DNA from: an uncultured Holdemania sp.
GTDB lineage: Bacteria; Bacillota_I; Bacilli_A; Erysipelotrichales; Erysipelotrichaceae
DNA length: 64,000 nt
Reading direction: 5' to 3'
Assembly: GCA_947037125.1 (NCBI GenBank)
Contig: CAMQTJ010000003.1
Location: 1 to 64,000 of the forward strand
Position numbers and translations under genes: made by a program. Under the pieces are notes generated by a model. It did no database searches, was not told where the DNA came from, and saw only the letters and a program-made list of their open reading frames with translations. Positions 1-8,223 of the stretch are shown here, in pieces. Every line of letters starts with the position of its first letter. The first letter of the stretch is position 1.

Positions 1-1
1 T

Positions 2-67
2 GATGAAACAGGATTAATTTATTTACGTGCAAGATACTATGATCCAAGTATAGAATGCAATAAATGA
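2..67 (+). pseudogene. Truncated 3' end of an RHS-repeat protein
   Basis: The frame from base 2 reads DETGLIYLRARYYDPSIECN and stops one codon later. This is the hallmark of the RHS-repeat-associated core, which normally continues into a variable C-terminal toxin domain of tens to hundreds of residues. Here the reading frame ends five codons after the core, so the toxin tail is gone. The 5' part lies outside the window. It directly abuts DUF5692 debris, which suggests the two pieces were joined by deletion or recombination. The core match is seen in the sequence; loss of the tail is inferred. Confidence 0.7.
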
Positions 68-87
68 TGTTGCTTGGTTATTGGTAA

Positions 88-596
88 GAAAAAAGTCAAG
101 ATATGATTTGGACTGACCAATCAATTTATTGGGTAATTGCTTATTCAATTTGGAATTTATCATATTGTTTAAATTGTATTTGTGATCGTGCATTTTATCC
201 AGCTGTTCTACCTTTACTTGCATATTTAATAGCAGAATTGTTCTTTAGAAAAGGGGCATGGTTACAACATCGTGCACAAACATTAGTTTTATGGTCAATG
301 TTTACTTTAACTATTCCAACTTTTGCAAGTACATCACAATTTGCTGTTGCTAGTGCAAATAATGAAATAGCTCTACTAGTTATAAGTATTTATCTTTAGT
401 ATCTAATTTAGGTGTATTAGTTTATGGAATTATCACAATTAAAAAACATAAACGTAATGTTTTTAAGCAAGATGTTTATGTTAATAGTAAATTTTATAAA
501 GATGCTTTAATTGATTATGATTTAGTTTCGACTTGTTCGACTTCAATCTTTTTTTATGCAATATTTAATTATGTTGTGTTTTGTGATTTAAGCTAA
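88..596 (+). pseudogene. DUF5692-family membrane protein, 5'-truncated and frameshifted
   Basis: The frame through 399 encodes a hydrophobic protein with the stretches YWVIAYSIWNLSYCLNCI, AFYPAVLPLLAYLIAELF and GAWLQHRAQTLVLWSMFT, which I recognise as typical of DUF5692. It ends abruptly at TAG 397-399. The -1 frame from 387 continues smoothly as YLSLVSNLGVLVYGIITIKK and runs to TAA 594-596, so a single frameshift near 387-396 broke the gene. A stop at 85-87 blocks extension upstream, so the N-terminal membrane segments are missing too. Function of the intact family is unknown to me. Confidence 0.65.
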
Positions 597-665
597 ATCC
601 CTTTTTAAAATAAACTATCTACAAATATTTTATCTTTATTAAAATTAGTGCATCAATATTTATTG

Positions 666-674
666 TGTTATAAT
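666..674 (+). promoter_or_regulatory. Extended -10 promoter for the MBL-fold gene
   Basis: TGTTATAAT is a consensus extended -10 element (TGn-TATAAT), 57 bases before the start codon at 732. The same nonamer precedes several other genes in this window. Confidence 0.6.
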
Positions 675-731
675 TTAGTTATTAAAAATATACTTATTTT
701 TAATTTGTTTATATGATGATGGAGGATTATT

Positions 732-1493
732 ATGGATAACTGGTTTACAGTAGATAGCATTGATAACAATACATATATTATAAGTGAATACAAACATTGG
801 GAGCAAACACATGCTTATCTTCTTAATGGCGATAAATATAGTTTGCTTATTGATACAGGACTTGGAATAGAAAATATTTATAATGAAGTAGTAAAACTAA
901 CAGAAAAACCTATAATTGTTGTGGCTACACACATTCATTGGGATCATATTGGAGGGCATAAGTATTTTGATGATTTTTATGTTCATCAAGATGAATCTAA
1001 ATGGATTGATGGTGAATTTCCTTTGCCACTATCATTGGTAAAAGAATATGTACAAGAACGTTGTGATTTGCCAAAAATGTTTAATATTGATGATTATCAA
1101 ATATTTCAAGGTACACCAAAAAAATTGTTGAAAGACAGGGATGTTATCGATATTGGTGGTAGATGTATTAATGTAATTCATACTCCTGGTCACTCACCCG
1201 GACATATGTGTTTTTATGAAAAGAATACGCAATATTTATTCACTGGCGACTTAGTTTATAAGGGGATGTTAATTGCATATTTCCCGAGTACTGATCCAGA
1301 AAAGTATTTGGAATCAATTAATAAAATAGCACAACTACCAATTAAAAAAGTATTTCCAGCTCATCATGATTTGAATATATCAATAAAAATAATAGATGAT
1401 ATAAAGGATGCAATGGTATCTATAAAAAAACAAGGAAAGTTAAAGCATGGAAGTGGAGTATTTGAATATAATAATTTTTCTATTTGGATATAG
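732..1493 (+). CDS. MBL-fold metallo-hydrolase
   Basis: This 253-residue protein is a metallo-beta-lactamase-fold hydrolase. The zinc-binding motif HIHWDH is at residues 67-72. Later ligands are visible in HTPGHSPGHM, the bridging Asp in FTGDLVYKG, and the final His in FPAHHD. Such enzymes hydrolyse thioesters, lactones, phosphodiesters or nucleic acids; the motif set does not tell which. It has no signal peptide, so it is cytoplasmic. The start is supported by GGAGG about 6 bases upstream. It is a single-gene unit between DUF5692 debris and a terminator at 1610. Confidence 0.88.
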   Translation: MDNWFTVDSIDNNTYIISEYKHWEQTHAYLLNGDKYSLLIDTGLGIENIYNEVVKLTEKPIIVVATHIHWDHIGGHKYFDDFYVHQDESKWIDGEFPLPLSLVKEYVQERCDLPKMFNIDDYQIFQGTPKKLLKDRDVIDIGGRCINVIHTPGHSPGHMCFYEKNTQYLFTGDLVYKGMLIAYFPSTDPEKYLESINKIAQLPIKKVFPAHHDLNISIKIIDDIKDAMVSIKKQGKLKHGSGVFEYNNFSIWI

Positions 1494-1609
1494 TAGAAAA
1501 TTTTTAGCTATATTGTTATAGTTAGTGAAATTATTTTAACATAATATTTAATTAATAATATATATAACATAAACTAATAAATACATTTTATAATTTTGTA
1601 TAAATAATT

Positions 1610-1632
1610 AGACAGATTACTGTCTTTTTTTA
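1610..1632 (+). terminator. Rho-independent terminator after the MBL-fold gene
   Basis: AGACAG, a 4-base loop, CTGTCT and a run of T. It lies 117 bases after the stop codon at 1493. Confidence 0.75.
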
Positions 1633-1713
1633 TCTGCTTATTTCTATTATTGATGTTTCATTTCATCTTAGCAAAAATAGTCGAGAGTATTAAATTAATT
1701 TGATGTATGCTTA

Positions 1714-1743
1714 ATTAGTAAATAGACATGTATATTTACTAAT
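1714..1743. promoter_or_regulatory. Candidate operator: 11-bp inverted repeat
   Basis: ATTAGTAAATA (1714-1724) and TATTTACTAAT (1733-1743) form a perfect 11-bp inverted repeat around an 8-base spacer, ending 25 bases before the ABC ATPase start at 1769. The arrangement suits a dimeric repressor site, but a transcribed hairpin is possible. It also argues that the in-frame ATG at 1742, which lies inside the repeat, is not the start. Confidence 0.5.
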
Positions 1744-1768
1744 GACATTGAAAAATGAGGTGCCAAAG

Positions 1769-2503
1769 ATGAATAGTGTGATTAAAGTAAAAGAATTATC
1801 AAAAAATTATAAAGATATTGTTGCATTAGAAAATTTTGATTTTGATGTAAATAAAAAAGAAATTGTGGGTATTTTAGGAGCTAATGGTGCTGGAAAAACA
1901 ACAGCAATTGAGTGTATGTTAGGTGTTAAAAAACAAAGTAGTGGAGATGTTGAAATACTAAATTTAAATCCTATAATTGATAGAAAAACATTATTTGAAC
2001 GTGTTGGTGTCCAATTTCAAGATGGAAGCTATCAAGAAAATATTAAAGTTGGTGAATTATGTGAAGTAACAGCTTCTTACTATAAAAAAAGTGTTGATTA
2101 TAATAAATTACTCAATAAGTTTGGTCTTGAAAATAAACTAAAAGAACCAGTCAAACAATTATCTGGTGGACAAAGGCAGCGACTATTTATAATACTTGCC
2201 CTAATTATGGATCCAGAATTAGTATTCTTAGACGAATTAACAACAGGACTTGATCCAAGAGCAAGAAAAGATGTGTGGAATATACTTGTTGATTTAAAAA
2301 ACAATGGATTAAGCATTGTCTTAATTTCACATTTTATGGACGAGGTACAACAACTTTGTGATAGAATCTATATTTTAAAACAAGGTAAGACGGTATTTAA
2401 TGGAACAGTTAGTGAAGCAATAAAAAATAGTCCATGTGAAAAGTTTGAAGATGCTTATTTTTGGTATACAGATCAGGAGGATATGAAGGATGAATACTTA
2501 TAA
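1769..2503 (+). CDS. ABC transporter ATP-binding protein (ABC-2 exporter type)
   Basis: This is the ATPase subunit of an exporter. It has Walker A GANGAGKTT, a Q-loop in QFQDGSY, signature LSGGQRQR, and a Walker B/D-loop region reading LVFLDELTTGLDP, where Leu replaces the usual Pro after DE. I take ATG 1769 (residue 10 of the longer frame) because GAGGTG sits 8 bases before it, while ATG 1742 has no ribosome site and lies inside an inverted repeat. The 3' end overlaps the permease gene by 14 bases, so the two are translationally coupled. An AraC/GyrI regulator follows. This is consistent with drug or peptide efflux, but the substrate is unknown. Confidence 0.9.
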   Translation: MNSVIKVKELSKNYKDIVALENFDFDVNKKEIVGILGANGAGKTTAIECMLGVKKQSSGDVEILNLNPIIDRKTLFERVGVQFQDGSYQENIKVGELCEVTASYYKKSVDYNKLLNKFGLENKLKEPVKQLSGGQRQRLFIILALIMDPELVFLDELTTGLDPRARKDVWNILVDLKNNGLSIVLISHFMDEVQQLCDRIYILKQGKTVFNGTVSEAIKNSPCEKFEDAYFWYTDQEDMKDEYL

Positions 2504-3233
2504 AAAAATGCTGATAACTGAACTAAAATTGTCATTGCGTGGTATGGATATGGTTATTTTTGCAATTGTTATGCCGATTATTATATTGGTTGCAATATAC
2601 TTTATTAATGGTGATAACTTAGCTTATGAAAATGCTAGTTATACTGTATTGCAACAATCGTTTGGTGCTGTTGTATCAATTGCAATTTTAGCAAGTGGTG
2701 CAATGGGATTACCAATTGTTATTTCCGATTATCGAAATAAAAAAATATTAAAAAAAATGAAAGTAACTCCAATAAAACCAATTATGATTTTAATTGTACA
2801 AGTATCAATTTATACGATATACTCATTCATATCACTAGTTTTACTATTTGCAATAGCAACAAACTTTTTGGGATTAAGATTTCAAGGAAATATTTTTGTA
2901 TTTTTAATTGGATGGGTACTAGTTTTAATCTCAATGTTTAGTATTGGGATGTTGGTTGGTGGTGTTAGCAAGGATCAAAAAACAGCAAATGTATTAGCTA
3001 GTTTATTATATTTTGTGATGCTTGCATTTTCTGGGACAACAATTCCTTATGAAATTATGCCTTCATTAATGCAAAAAATTTCAAACTTATTACCATTAAC
3101 ACAAGGTATTAAACTTTTAAAAGCAACATCACTAGGACTAGAAGTAGAAAGCTTCATTGTTCCAATTATTATAATGTGTATAATTGGAGTAGTTTGTACA
3201 TTTATTTCAATTAAATACTTTAAATGGGAATAA
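2490..3233 (+). CDS. ABC-2 type permease
   Basis: A 247-residue integral membrane protein with six hydrophobic segments, in the ABC-2 permease pattern: an N-terminal helix around residues 20-38, a second around 58-78, helices near 100-125, 135-155 and 168-185, and a last one near 222-243. It is the membrane partner of the ATPase just upstream and starts inside that gene, with AGGAGG about 10 bases before its ATG. Pairs of this form export drugs, lantibiotics or lipids. Substrate cannot be read from the sequence. Confidence 0.87.
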   Translation: MNTYKKMLITELKLSLRGMDMVIFAIVMPIIILVAIYFINGDNLAYENASYTVLQQSFGAVVSIAILASGAMGLPIVISDYRNKKILKKMKVTPIKPIMILIVQVSIYTIYSFISLVLLFAIATNFLGLRFQGNIFVFLIGWVLVLISMFSIGMLVGGVSKDQKTANVLASLLYFVMLAFSGTTIPYEIMPSLMQKISNLLPLTQGIKLLKATSLGLEVESFIVPIIIMCIIGVVCTFISIKYFKWE

Positions 3234-3278
3234 TCTATATTATTGTCTAAAAGCTACAGGATAGCATGGAGGTAAAAA

Positions 3279-4151
3279 ATGTTAGAACAACAAGAAGCCG
3301 TTCAACGAATGCAAGATTATATTGATCAAAACTTGTATGAAAATATAAGCCTAACAGATTTAGCGAAAGTATCATTATTTTCTCCATGGTATTCATATCG
3401 CTTATTAAAACAATGGACAAATTATACACCTGCCGATTATATTCGTAAGCTAAGATTATCTAAGTCAGTATTGCGATTAAGAAATCAAGAACAAAAAATT
3501 TCAAATATAGCATTTGAAACAGGGTTTGGTAGTGTTGATGGTTATCAAAGGGCTTTTTTAAAAGAGTTTTTAGTTAATCCTAAAGAATATGCACTTAATC
3601 CAATACCTATTCAGTTATTTATACCTTATGGTGTAAAATTTAGAGCAGTAGCAAATAAAAGAAAGGAAAATAATAAAGTGAAAAATATTTTTATTCAAGT
3701 AATAGATAAAAAAGCTTGCAAAGCTATAATTAAAAGAGGACATAAAGCAAATGATTATTTTGCTTATTGCAATGAGGTTGGTTGTGATGTTTGGGGACTT
3801 TTAACAAGTATTAATTCTGTTAGGAAGGAACCTGTTTGTTTATGGTTGCCAGATGCTTACATTAAACCAAATACATCAAAGTATGTACAAGGTGTTGAAG
3901 TTGATTGTGATTATGATCAAGGAATACCTGAAGGTTATGATATTATTGATTTACCTGCTACAAAATATCTTATGTTTCAAGGTGAACCATTTGAAGAAAT
4001 TGATTATGCAACGGCAATCACTGAGGTTTGGGATGCAATCAAAAAATATGACCCTACAATTATTGGTTATAACTGGGATGATACAAATCCTCGTATTCAA
4101 TTAGAACCAATTGGAACTAGAGGCTATATTGAATTAGTTTCCATAAAATAA
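3279..4151 (+). CDS. AraC-family regulator with GyrI-like effector domain
   Basis: 290 residues. Residues 5-105 form a double helix-turn-helix of the AraC type (ISLTDLAKVSLFSPWYSYRL, then ISNIAFETGFGSVDGYQRAF). Residues about 135-290 resemble the GyrI/Rob ligand-binding domain, ending in the typical NPRIQLEPIGTRGYIELV pattern. This architecture, DNA binding first and small-molecule binding second, is that of Rob/BmrR-like drug sensors. The gene follows the exporter by 45 bases with its own GGAGG, so it probably senses the exported compound and controls the operon, perhaps through the repeat at 1714-1743. That link is inference. Confidence 0.9.
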   Translation: MLEQQEAVQRMQDYIDQNLYENISLTDLAKVSLFSPWYSYRLLKQWTNYTPADYIRKLRLSKSVLRLRNQEQKISNIAFETGFGSVDGYQRAFLKEFLVNPKEYALNPIPIQLFIPYGVKFRAVANKRKENNKVKNIFIQVIDKKACKAIIKRGHKANDYFAYCNEVGCDVWGLLTSINSVRKEPVCLWLPDAYIKPNTSKYVQGVEVDCDYDQGIPEGYDIIDLPATKYLMFQGEPFEEIDYATAITEVWDAIKKYDPTIIGYNWDDTNPRIQLEPIGTRGYIELVSIK

Positions 4152-4212
4152 TTAAAAGCAATACAATAACTATTTTGATGCCATTGACAGATTTTTAATC
4201 GAATAAGATTTA

Positions 4213-4259
4213 ATATAAAGCCACCGCAATTAGTTGAATGTAGTGGCTTTATATTTTTA
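4213..4259 (+). terminator. Terminator of the ABC-2/AraC operon
   Basis: ATATAAAGCCAC (4213-4224) pairs with GTGGCTTTATAT (4243-4254), a perfect 12-bp stem, followed by TTTT. The rest of the 4152-4514 gap is AT-rich and I see no gene in it; a TTGACA at about 4298 could belong to a promoter for the next gene, but no well-spaced -10 follows. Confidence 0.8.
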
Positions 4260-4514
4260 GGGTTATTACTAATTATTAATACCATTTAAACATGGTTTTG
4301 ACAATATAATCAAAAAAAACGATATTATATAACCAAATAATATATGATGTAAATGTGATTATAAGACACGATTTATTATTGTTTATAATATTAATATTTT
4401 ATAGCGAAAATATTAAAGCATTTAATAATTACAATATTAATCAAGTCTTTTATTAGGTTTATAAAATTAAAGATTTTCTAAATGAAAATAATATATTATG
4501 AAAGTGGTGACTAA

Positions 4515-6764
4515 ATGAAAACAGTAATGAAAATAAATTCTATATTAATTATTTTATTTGTAATTAGCTTAACTTTTTTCAATTTTAAAAACAGTGATTC
4601 ACAGTATTGGGATAGCTGGGGTAAAAATGATTATTCACAAGATATATATTTGAAAAATACAGGATACAGTGGAGAAGATTTATTCAATATGCTATCAAAT
4701 CTTGCCCAAGAATTTGAAGTAAACATTATCAAACATGATTACTTAAATTATGATAATCAAACGATGATCGTAAAATCAATTTATATGGCAGACGATACTG
4801 ATGATCTTTTCTCTAATGATACCCTTAAAAAGGGGACTTGGCTATCATCATCAGATAATAAAAATAATGAATATTTAAGTTCAAGTAAATCATATACAAC
4901 AAAATCTATTGGTAATATCTTTGATTTTTTAGGTGATGATTATTTTGAAATATGGACTTTAAATAAGTTTGAAAGTGAACGTGGAACATTAGATGGTGAT
5001 TATACAATTAGAGCAACAAACACCAACAGTATAGATCAATTTATAGCTGAGTTATCATATCGAAGTGATATTTCAATCAATGACTTAACAACTCAAAACG
5101 CCTTTTCATCAATTGGTGCTTCCCCTATTGAAGCATTATGTTTGTTTGGACTTGTTGCAAGTTTTGTATTATATGGTTTAATGTGTCTTTTTTATGGAAT
5201 CAATAACTCTAAAAAAATTGGAATAATGAAACTTATCGGAATAAAAAATATTACGATTTGGAGTGATTTAGTTATATCAATAATTAAAACGGTTATTATT
5301 AGCGTTTTAATAATTAATATTTTAATTGTATTAATTATTAAAAATTTAACTATGGATTTTTTAATAACTTTATTTATAATACAGTTTGGATTTATTTTAT
5401 TAATAATACTATTTTCATCAATTGTATATTTTATAATTAAGAGTAATAGAATAAGTGATTTAATTAAGAATAGAAAAATTCAGAAGCCAATTATTTGTTT
5501 ATCTTATATAGTAAAATATACAATCTTATTTGTTGTATTAATTTTTGCAAGTTGTATATGCAGTTCTCTATTGATGGTTAATGATGAATATACTAAAATT
5601 GAAGACTGGAAATCAGTTGGAGATTTAGCTGTTTTAGTCAATGTTAATATAGGTGATGATGGTGCTAGTATTATGCAAGGTGATTTAAAATTATCAGAAG
5701 ACTTTGCGGGATATTATGAATATTTGAATAGTAAGGGAGCAATTTATGCTCTACCATCTGTCTATACACCACATGCTCAGTTAAAGTCAAAATATATTGA
5801 AGAAACTGATAGTTATGATTATGTTGATTATTTTAATCCTGACCTAGTAAGTGTAGGATATAGTGATATAGTTATGTCAGTTAACACAAACTATTTGAAA
5901 AGATTTCCTATACTTGATGAAGACCAAAATCAAATCGTTGTTAATGAAAATCAAGCAAGAACAATCTTAATACCCAAAACAAGAGAAAATGAGGCAGATG
6001 TGCTAATTGACCTCTATAAATCAGCTTATATTGCTGATTTAGAAAATATTGATATTAGATATGGAGTAGAAGATAATGAAGTCCCTAATATTGAAATAAA
6101 CTATGTTATTTATGAACCAGATTCTAGTGGATACTTTGCTTTTTCTACTGAGTATGAAGATAGTAATTACTTGATTAAAGAACCAATTTTTGTAGTCCTT
6201 ACAGATGATGGTATTACCTTAACTGAAAAAGGAAATATATTAGTTCAAGGCATAAATGCACCACTTAAAATTAATTTAGAGGACGTTTCAAGTAGTGAAT
6301 ACAATAATAATTTATTAGATGAAACTTCAAAATTTAATTTAGATGATAATCAATTGAAGTATATGGCGATTGAGGAAATCTTTGCAACCCAGATAATCGC
6401 ATTAGAGTTGTTAGCTAAACAGTTGTCGATTGCAATAATAATGTTATTTATTATAATGAGTGGCGTAAGTTATCAATTAACTCAGGAAATTTTTAAAGTC
6501 AACAAACAAAAAATATGTGTTAAAAAATTATATGGTTATTCTTTCTTTGATCGATATAACAAGTTAATTTTAGCTAATGTAGTTACAGTAATTATTTTAG
6601 GTGGTTTAGCTATTATCATTGCCCCAAATTTAGTGCAAATGACTATAAATATTTATTCTATATTCATCGTTTCTATACTAGCTATTATAGATTTATTGAT
6701 GATGTTAGTTATTATTAAGTATTTTGAAAATAAGAGTGTTTCTCAAGTTGTGAAAGGAGAATAA
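4515..6764 (+). CDS. FtsX-like permease, bacteriocin-associated integral membrane type
   Basis: 749 residues. One N-terminal membrane segment (about 8-24) is followed by an extracellular region to about 205, four helices (about 208-228, 250-272, 278-305, 330-352), a second large extracellular region (about 355-635), and three C-terminal helices. The layout and the tight link to a MacB/lactococcin-type ATPase match the putative bacteriocin immunity/export membrane protein of lactococcin 972-like clusters. It acts in the membrane, probably exporting or repelling a peptide. No bacteriocin precursor is visible upstream. It is stop-to-start adjacent to the ATPase gene. Function beyond transport is inferred. 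Confidence 0.75.
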   Translation: MKTVMKINSILIILFVISLTFFNFKNSDSQYWDSWGKNDYSQDIYLKNTGYSGEDLFNMLSNLAQEFEVNIIKHDYLNYDNQTMIVKSIYMADDTDDLFSNDTLKKGTWLSSSDNKNNEYLSSSKSYTTKSIGNIFDFLGDDYFEIWTLNKFESERGTLDGDYTIRATNTNSIDQFIAELSYRSDISINDLTTQNAFSSIGASPIEALCLFGLVASFVLYGLMCLFYGINNSKKIGIMKLIGIKNITIWSDLVISIIKTVIISVLIINILIVLIIKNLTMDFLITLFIIQFGFILLIILFSSIVYFIIKSNRISDLIKNRKIQKPIICLSYIVKYTILFVVLIFASCICSSLLMVNDEYTKIEDWKSVGDLAVLVNVNIGDDGASIMQGDLKLSEDFAGYYEYLNSKGAIYALPSVYTPHAQLKSKYIEETDSYDYVDYFNPDLVSVGYSDIVMSVNTNYLKRFPILDEDQNQIVVNENQARTILIPKTRENEADVLIDLYKSAYIADLENIDIRYGVEDNEVPNIEINYVIYEPDSSGYFAFSTEYEDSNYLIKEPIFVVLTDDGITLTEKGNILVQGINAPLKINLEDVSSSEYNNNLLDETSKFNLDDNQLKYMAIEEIFATQIIALELLAKQLSIAIIMLFIIMSGVSYQLTQEIFKVNKQKICVKKLYGYSFFDRYNKLILANVVTVIILGGLAIIIAPNLVQMTINIYSIFIVSILAIIDLLMMLVIIKYFENKSVSQVVKGE

Positions 6765-6766
6765 AA

Positions 6767-7399
6767 ATGATTGCTGTAAAATTAAATAAAATAAACAAAT
6801 CTTTTAATAAAAAAGAGGTTCTTAAGGATTTTTCACTAGAAATTAAAAGTGGTGAAATGGTTGCAATAACAGGTAGTTCTGGGTGTGGTAAGACAACATC
6901 ATTGAATATCATGGGATTAATTGAAAAGGCTGATAGTGGAACAGTAGACATCTTTGATATTAAAAATGCTTTGCCTAACACAAAAAAATCACATAAAGCA
7001 ATTAGGGAATATATTGGTTACTTATTTCAAAACTATGCATTAATTGATAATGAAACAGTTGAACAAAATCTTGAAATAGGACTTAGATATGTCAAGAAAG
7101 CTAATCATAAAAAGCTAATTAAAACTGCATTAGAAGCTGTAGGGTTAGAAAATTTTGAAAAAAGAAAAATCTTTGAATTATCAGGTGGAGAACAACAAAG
7201 AATTGCAATTGCTAGAGTAATGTTGAAACCATCAAAGCTAATTCTTGCCGATGAGCCAACAGGGTCATTAGATAGCGTAAATCGTAAACTAGTAATGGAT
7301 TTATTAATTAAGCTTAATGAAATGGGAAAAACTGTAATAATTGTTACTCATGATGATTACATTGCGAATCGATGTACAAGAGTTGTAAAAATTTATTAA
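6767..7399 (+). CDS. ABC ATPase, bacteriocin export/immunity (MacB-like) type
   Basis: 210 residues with all nucleotide-binding motifs: Walker A GSSGCGKTT, Q-loop LFQNYAL, signature LSGGEQQR, Walker B LILADEPTGSLD, and the switch His in IVTHDD. Its short length and GSLD D-loop are typical of ATPases that power FtsX-like permeases; the closest remembered group is the lactococcin 972-type exporter ATPase. It starts 2 bases after the permease stop with AAAGGAG 6-7 bases upstream, so the two form one complex. A LytTR regulator and histidine kinase follow and may control it. Confidence 0.88.
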   Translation: MIAVKLNKINKSFNKKEVLKDFSLEIKSGEMVAITGSSGCGKTTSLNIMGLIEKADSGTVDIFDIKNALPNTKKSHKAIREYIGYLFQNYALIDNETVEQNLEIGLRYVKKANHKKLIKTALEAVGLENFEKRKIFELSGGEQQRIAIARVMLKPSKLILADEPTGSLDSVNRKLVMDLLIKLNEMGKTVIIVTHDDYIANRCTRVVKIY

Positions 7400-7473
7400 A
7401 TGTTGTTATTAGCAACTTTAATTAATAAATAAGTTAAAATTAATGGAAATAATTGATTATGCAAATTATATAA

Positions 7474-7482
7474 TGTTATAAT
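7474..7482 (+). promoter_or_regulatory. Extended -10 promoter for the LytTR/GHKL pair
   Basis: TGTTATAAT lies 28 bases before the regulator start, with TTGATT at 7453-7458 as a plausible -35 at an 18-base spacing. The two-component pair can therefore be transcribed separately from the ABC genes. Confidence 0.55.
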
Positions 7483-7509
7483 TAATTTAGAATCACACAG
7501 AGGTAGTTT

Positions 7510-8223
7510 ATGTTTAAAATAGGGATAATTGATGACGAGATAATTGCTCGTAAAAAGATAAATAATATAATTAATCGTACGATTATTAATTTAAAAATAG
7601 ATTATAAAGTATTTGAATATAGTAGTGCTAATGCATTCCTTTCTAGCAACAATACAGATATTGATTTACTGTTTTTAGATATTGAAATGGGTAGTGAGAA
7701 TGGTGTGGAATTATCAAAAATAATGTTTGAAAAAGCTATGAAACCTATTATTGTTTTTGTGTCTTCTTATGATGGGTATATTAATGATGCATTTGGTTTA
7801 AATATCTATGCCTATGTACTGAAAAGTGAAATAGAGAAAAGATTACCAACCATTATCAATAATGTAATTAAGCAACTTGAAAAAAAGGCATTTGTAATTT
7901 TAGCTACTGAAAATGGTAACGAAACTTTTAAGTATGATGATATTGTCTACATAACAATTGATAATCGTAAATTTTTTATTAAAACATTAAGTAATTTAGA
8001 AACAACACGAATAAATGCTACTACTTTAAGTGGTATAAAATTATTAATTGGTGATCAATTTTTACAGGTTAATGCTAAATATATTGTTAATGGTATGCAC
8101 ATTAAATTAATTGAAAATGGTGCTGTAATTTTAGCTAATGATGAATGTATATTCATTTCTCGTGGTAAGTTTAAACAATTTAATAATTTATATAAAGATT
8201 ACTTAATTAGAGGTGGCATATAA
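7510..8223 (+). CDS. LytTR-family response regulator
   Basis: 237 residues. The receiver domain (about 1-120) shows the acidic pocket in IGIIDDE, the phosphoacceptor Asp in LLFLDIEMGSENG, and the conserved Lys in YVLKSE. A LytTR DNA-binding domain fills about 130-237 and contains ENGNETFKYDDIVYI and the C-terminal FKQFNNLYKDYL. Regulators of this AgrA/ComE type bind imperfect direct repeats and control bacteriocin, competence or virulence genes. The stop codon overlaps the start of the kinase gene by one base, so they are partners. No AgrB/AgrD pair accompanies this copy, so its signal is unknown. Confidence 0.9.
   Translation: MFKIGIIDDEIIARKKINNIINRTIINLKIDYKVFEYSSANAFLSSNNTDIDLLFLDIEMGSENGVELSKIMFEKAMKPIIVFVSSYDGYINDAFGLNIYAYVLKSEIEKRLPTIINNVIKQLEKKAFVILATENGNETFKYDDIVYITIDNRKFFIKTLSNLETTRINATTLSGIKLLIGDQFLQVNAKYIVNGMHIKLIENGAVILANDECIFISRGKFKQFNNLYKDYLIRGGI

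Noticed and set aside
1742-1768. Upstream in-frame start of the ABC ATPase gene
   Set aside because: The codon lies within an inverted repeat and has no ribosome site, while ATG 1769 has GAGGTG at good spacing.
3853-4104. Overlapping ORF inside the AraC/GyrI gene
   Set aside because: It is a shifted-frame shadow with no ribosome site and no recognisable protein pattern.
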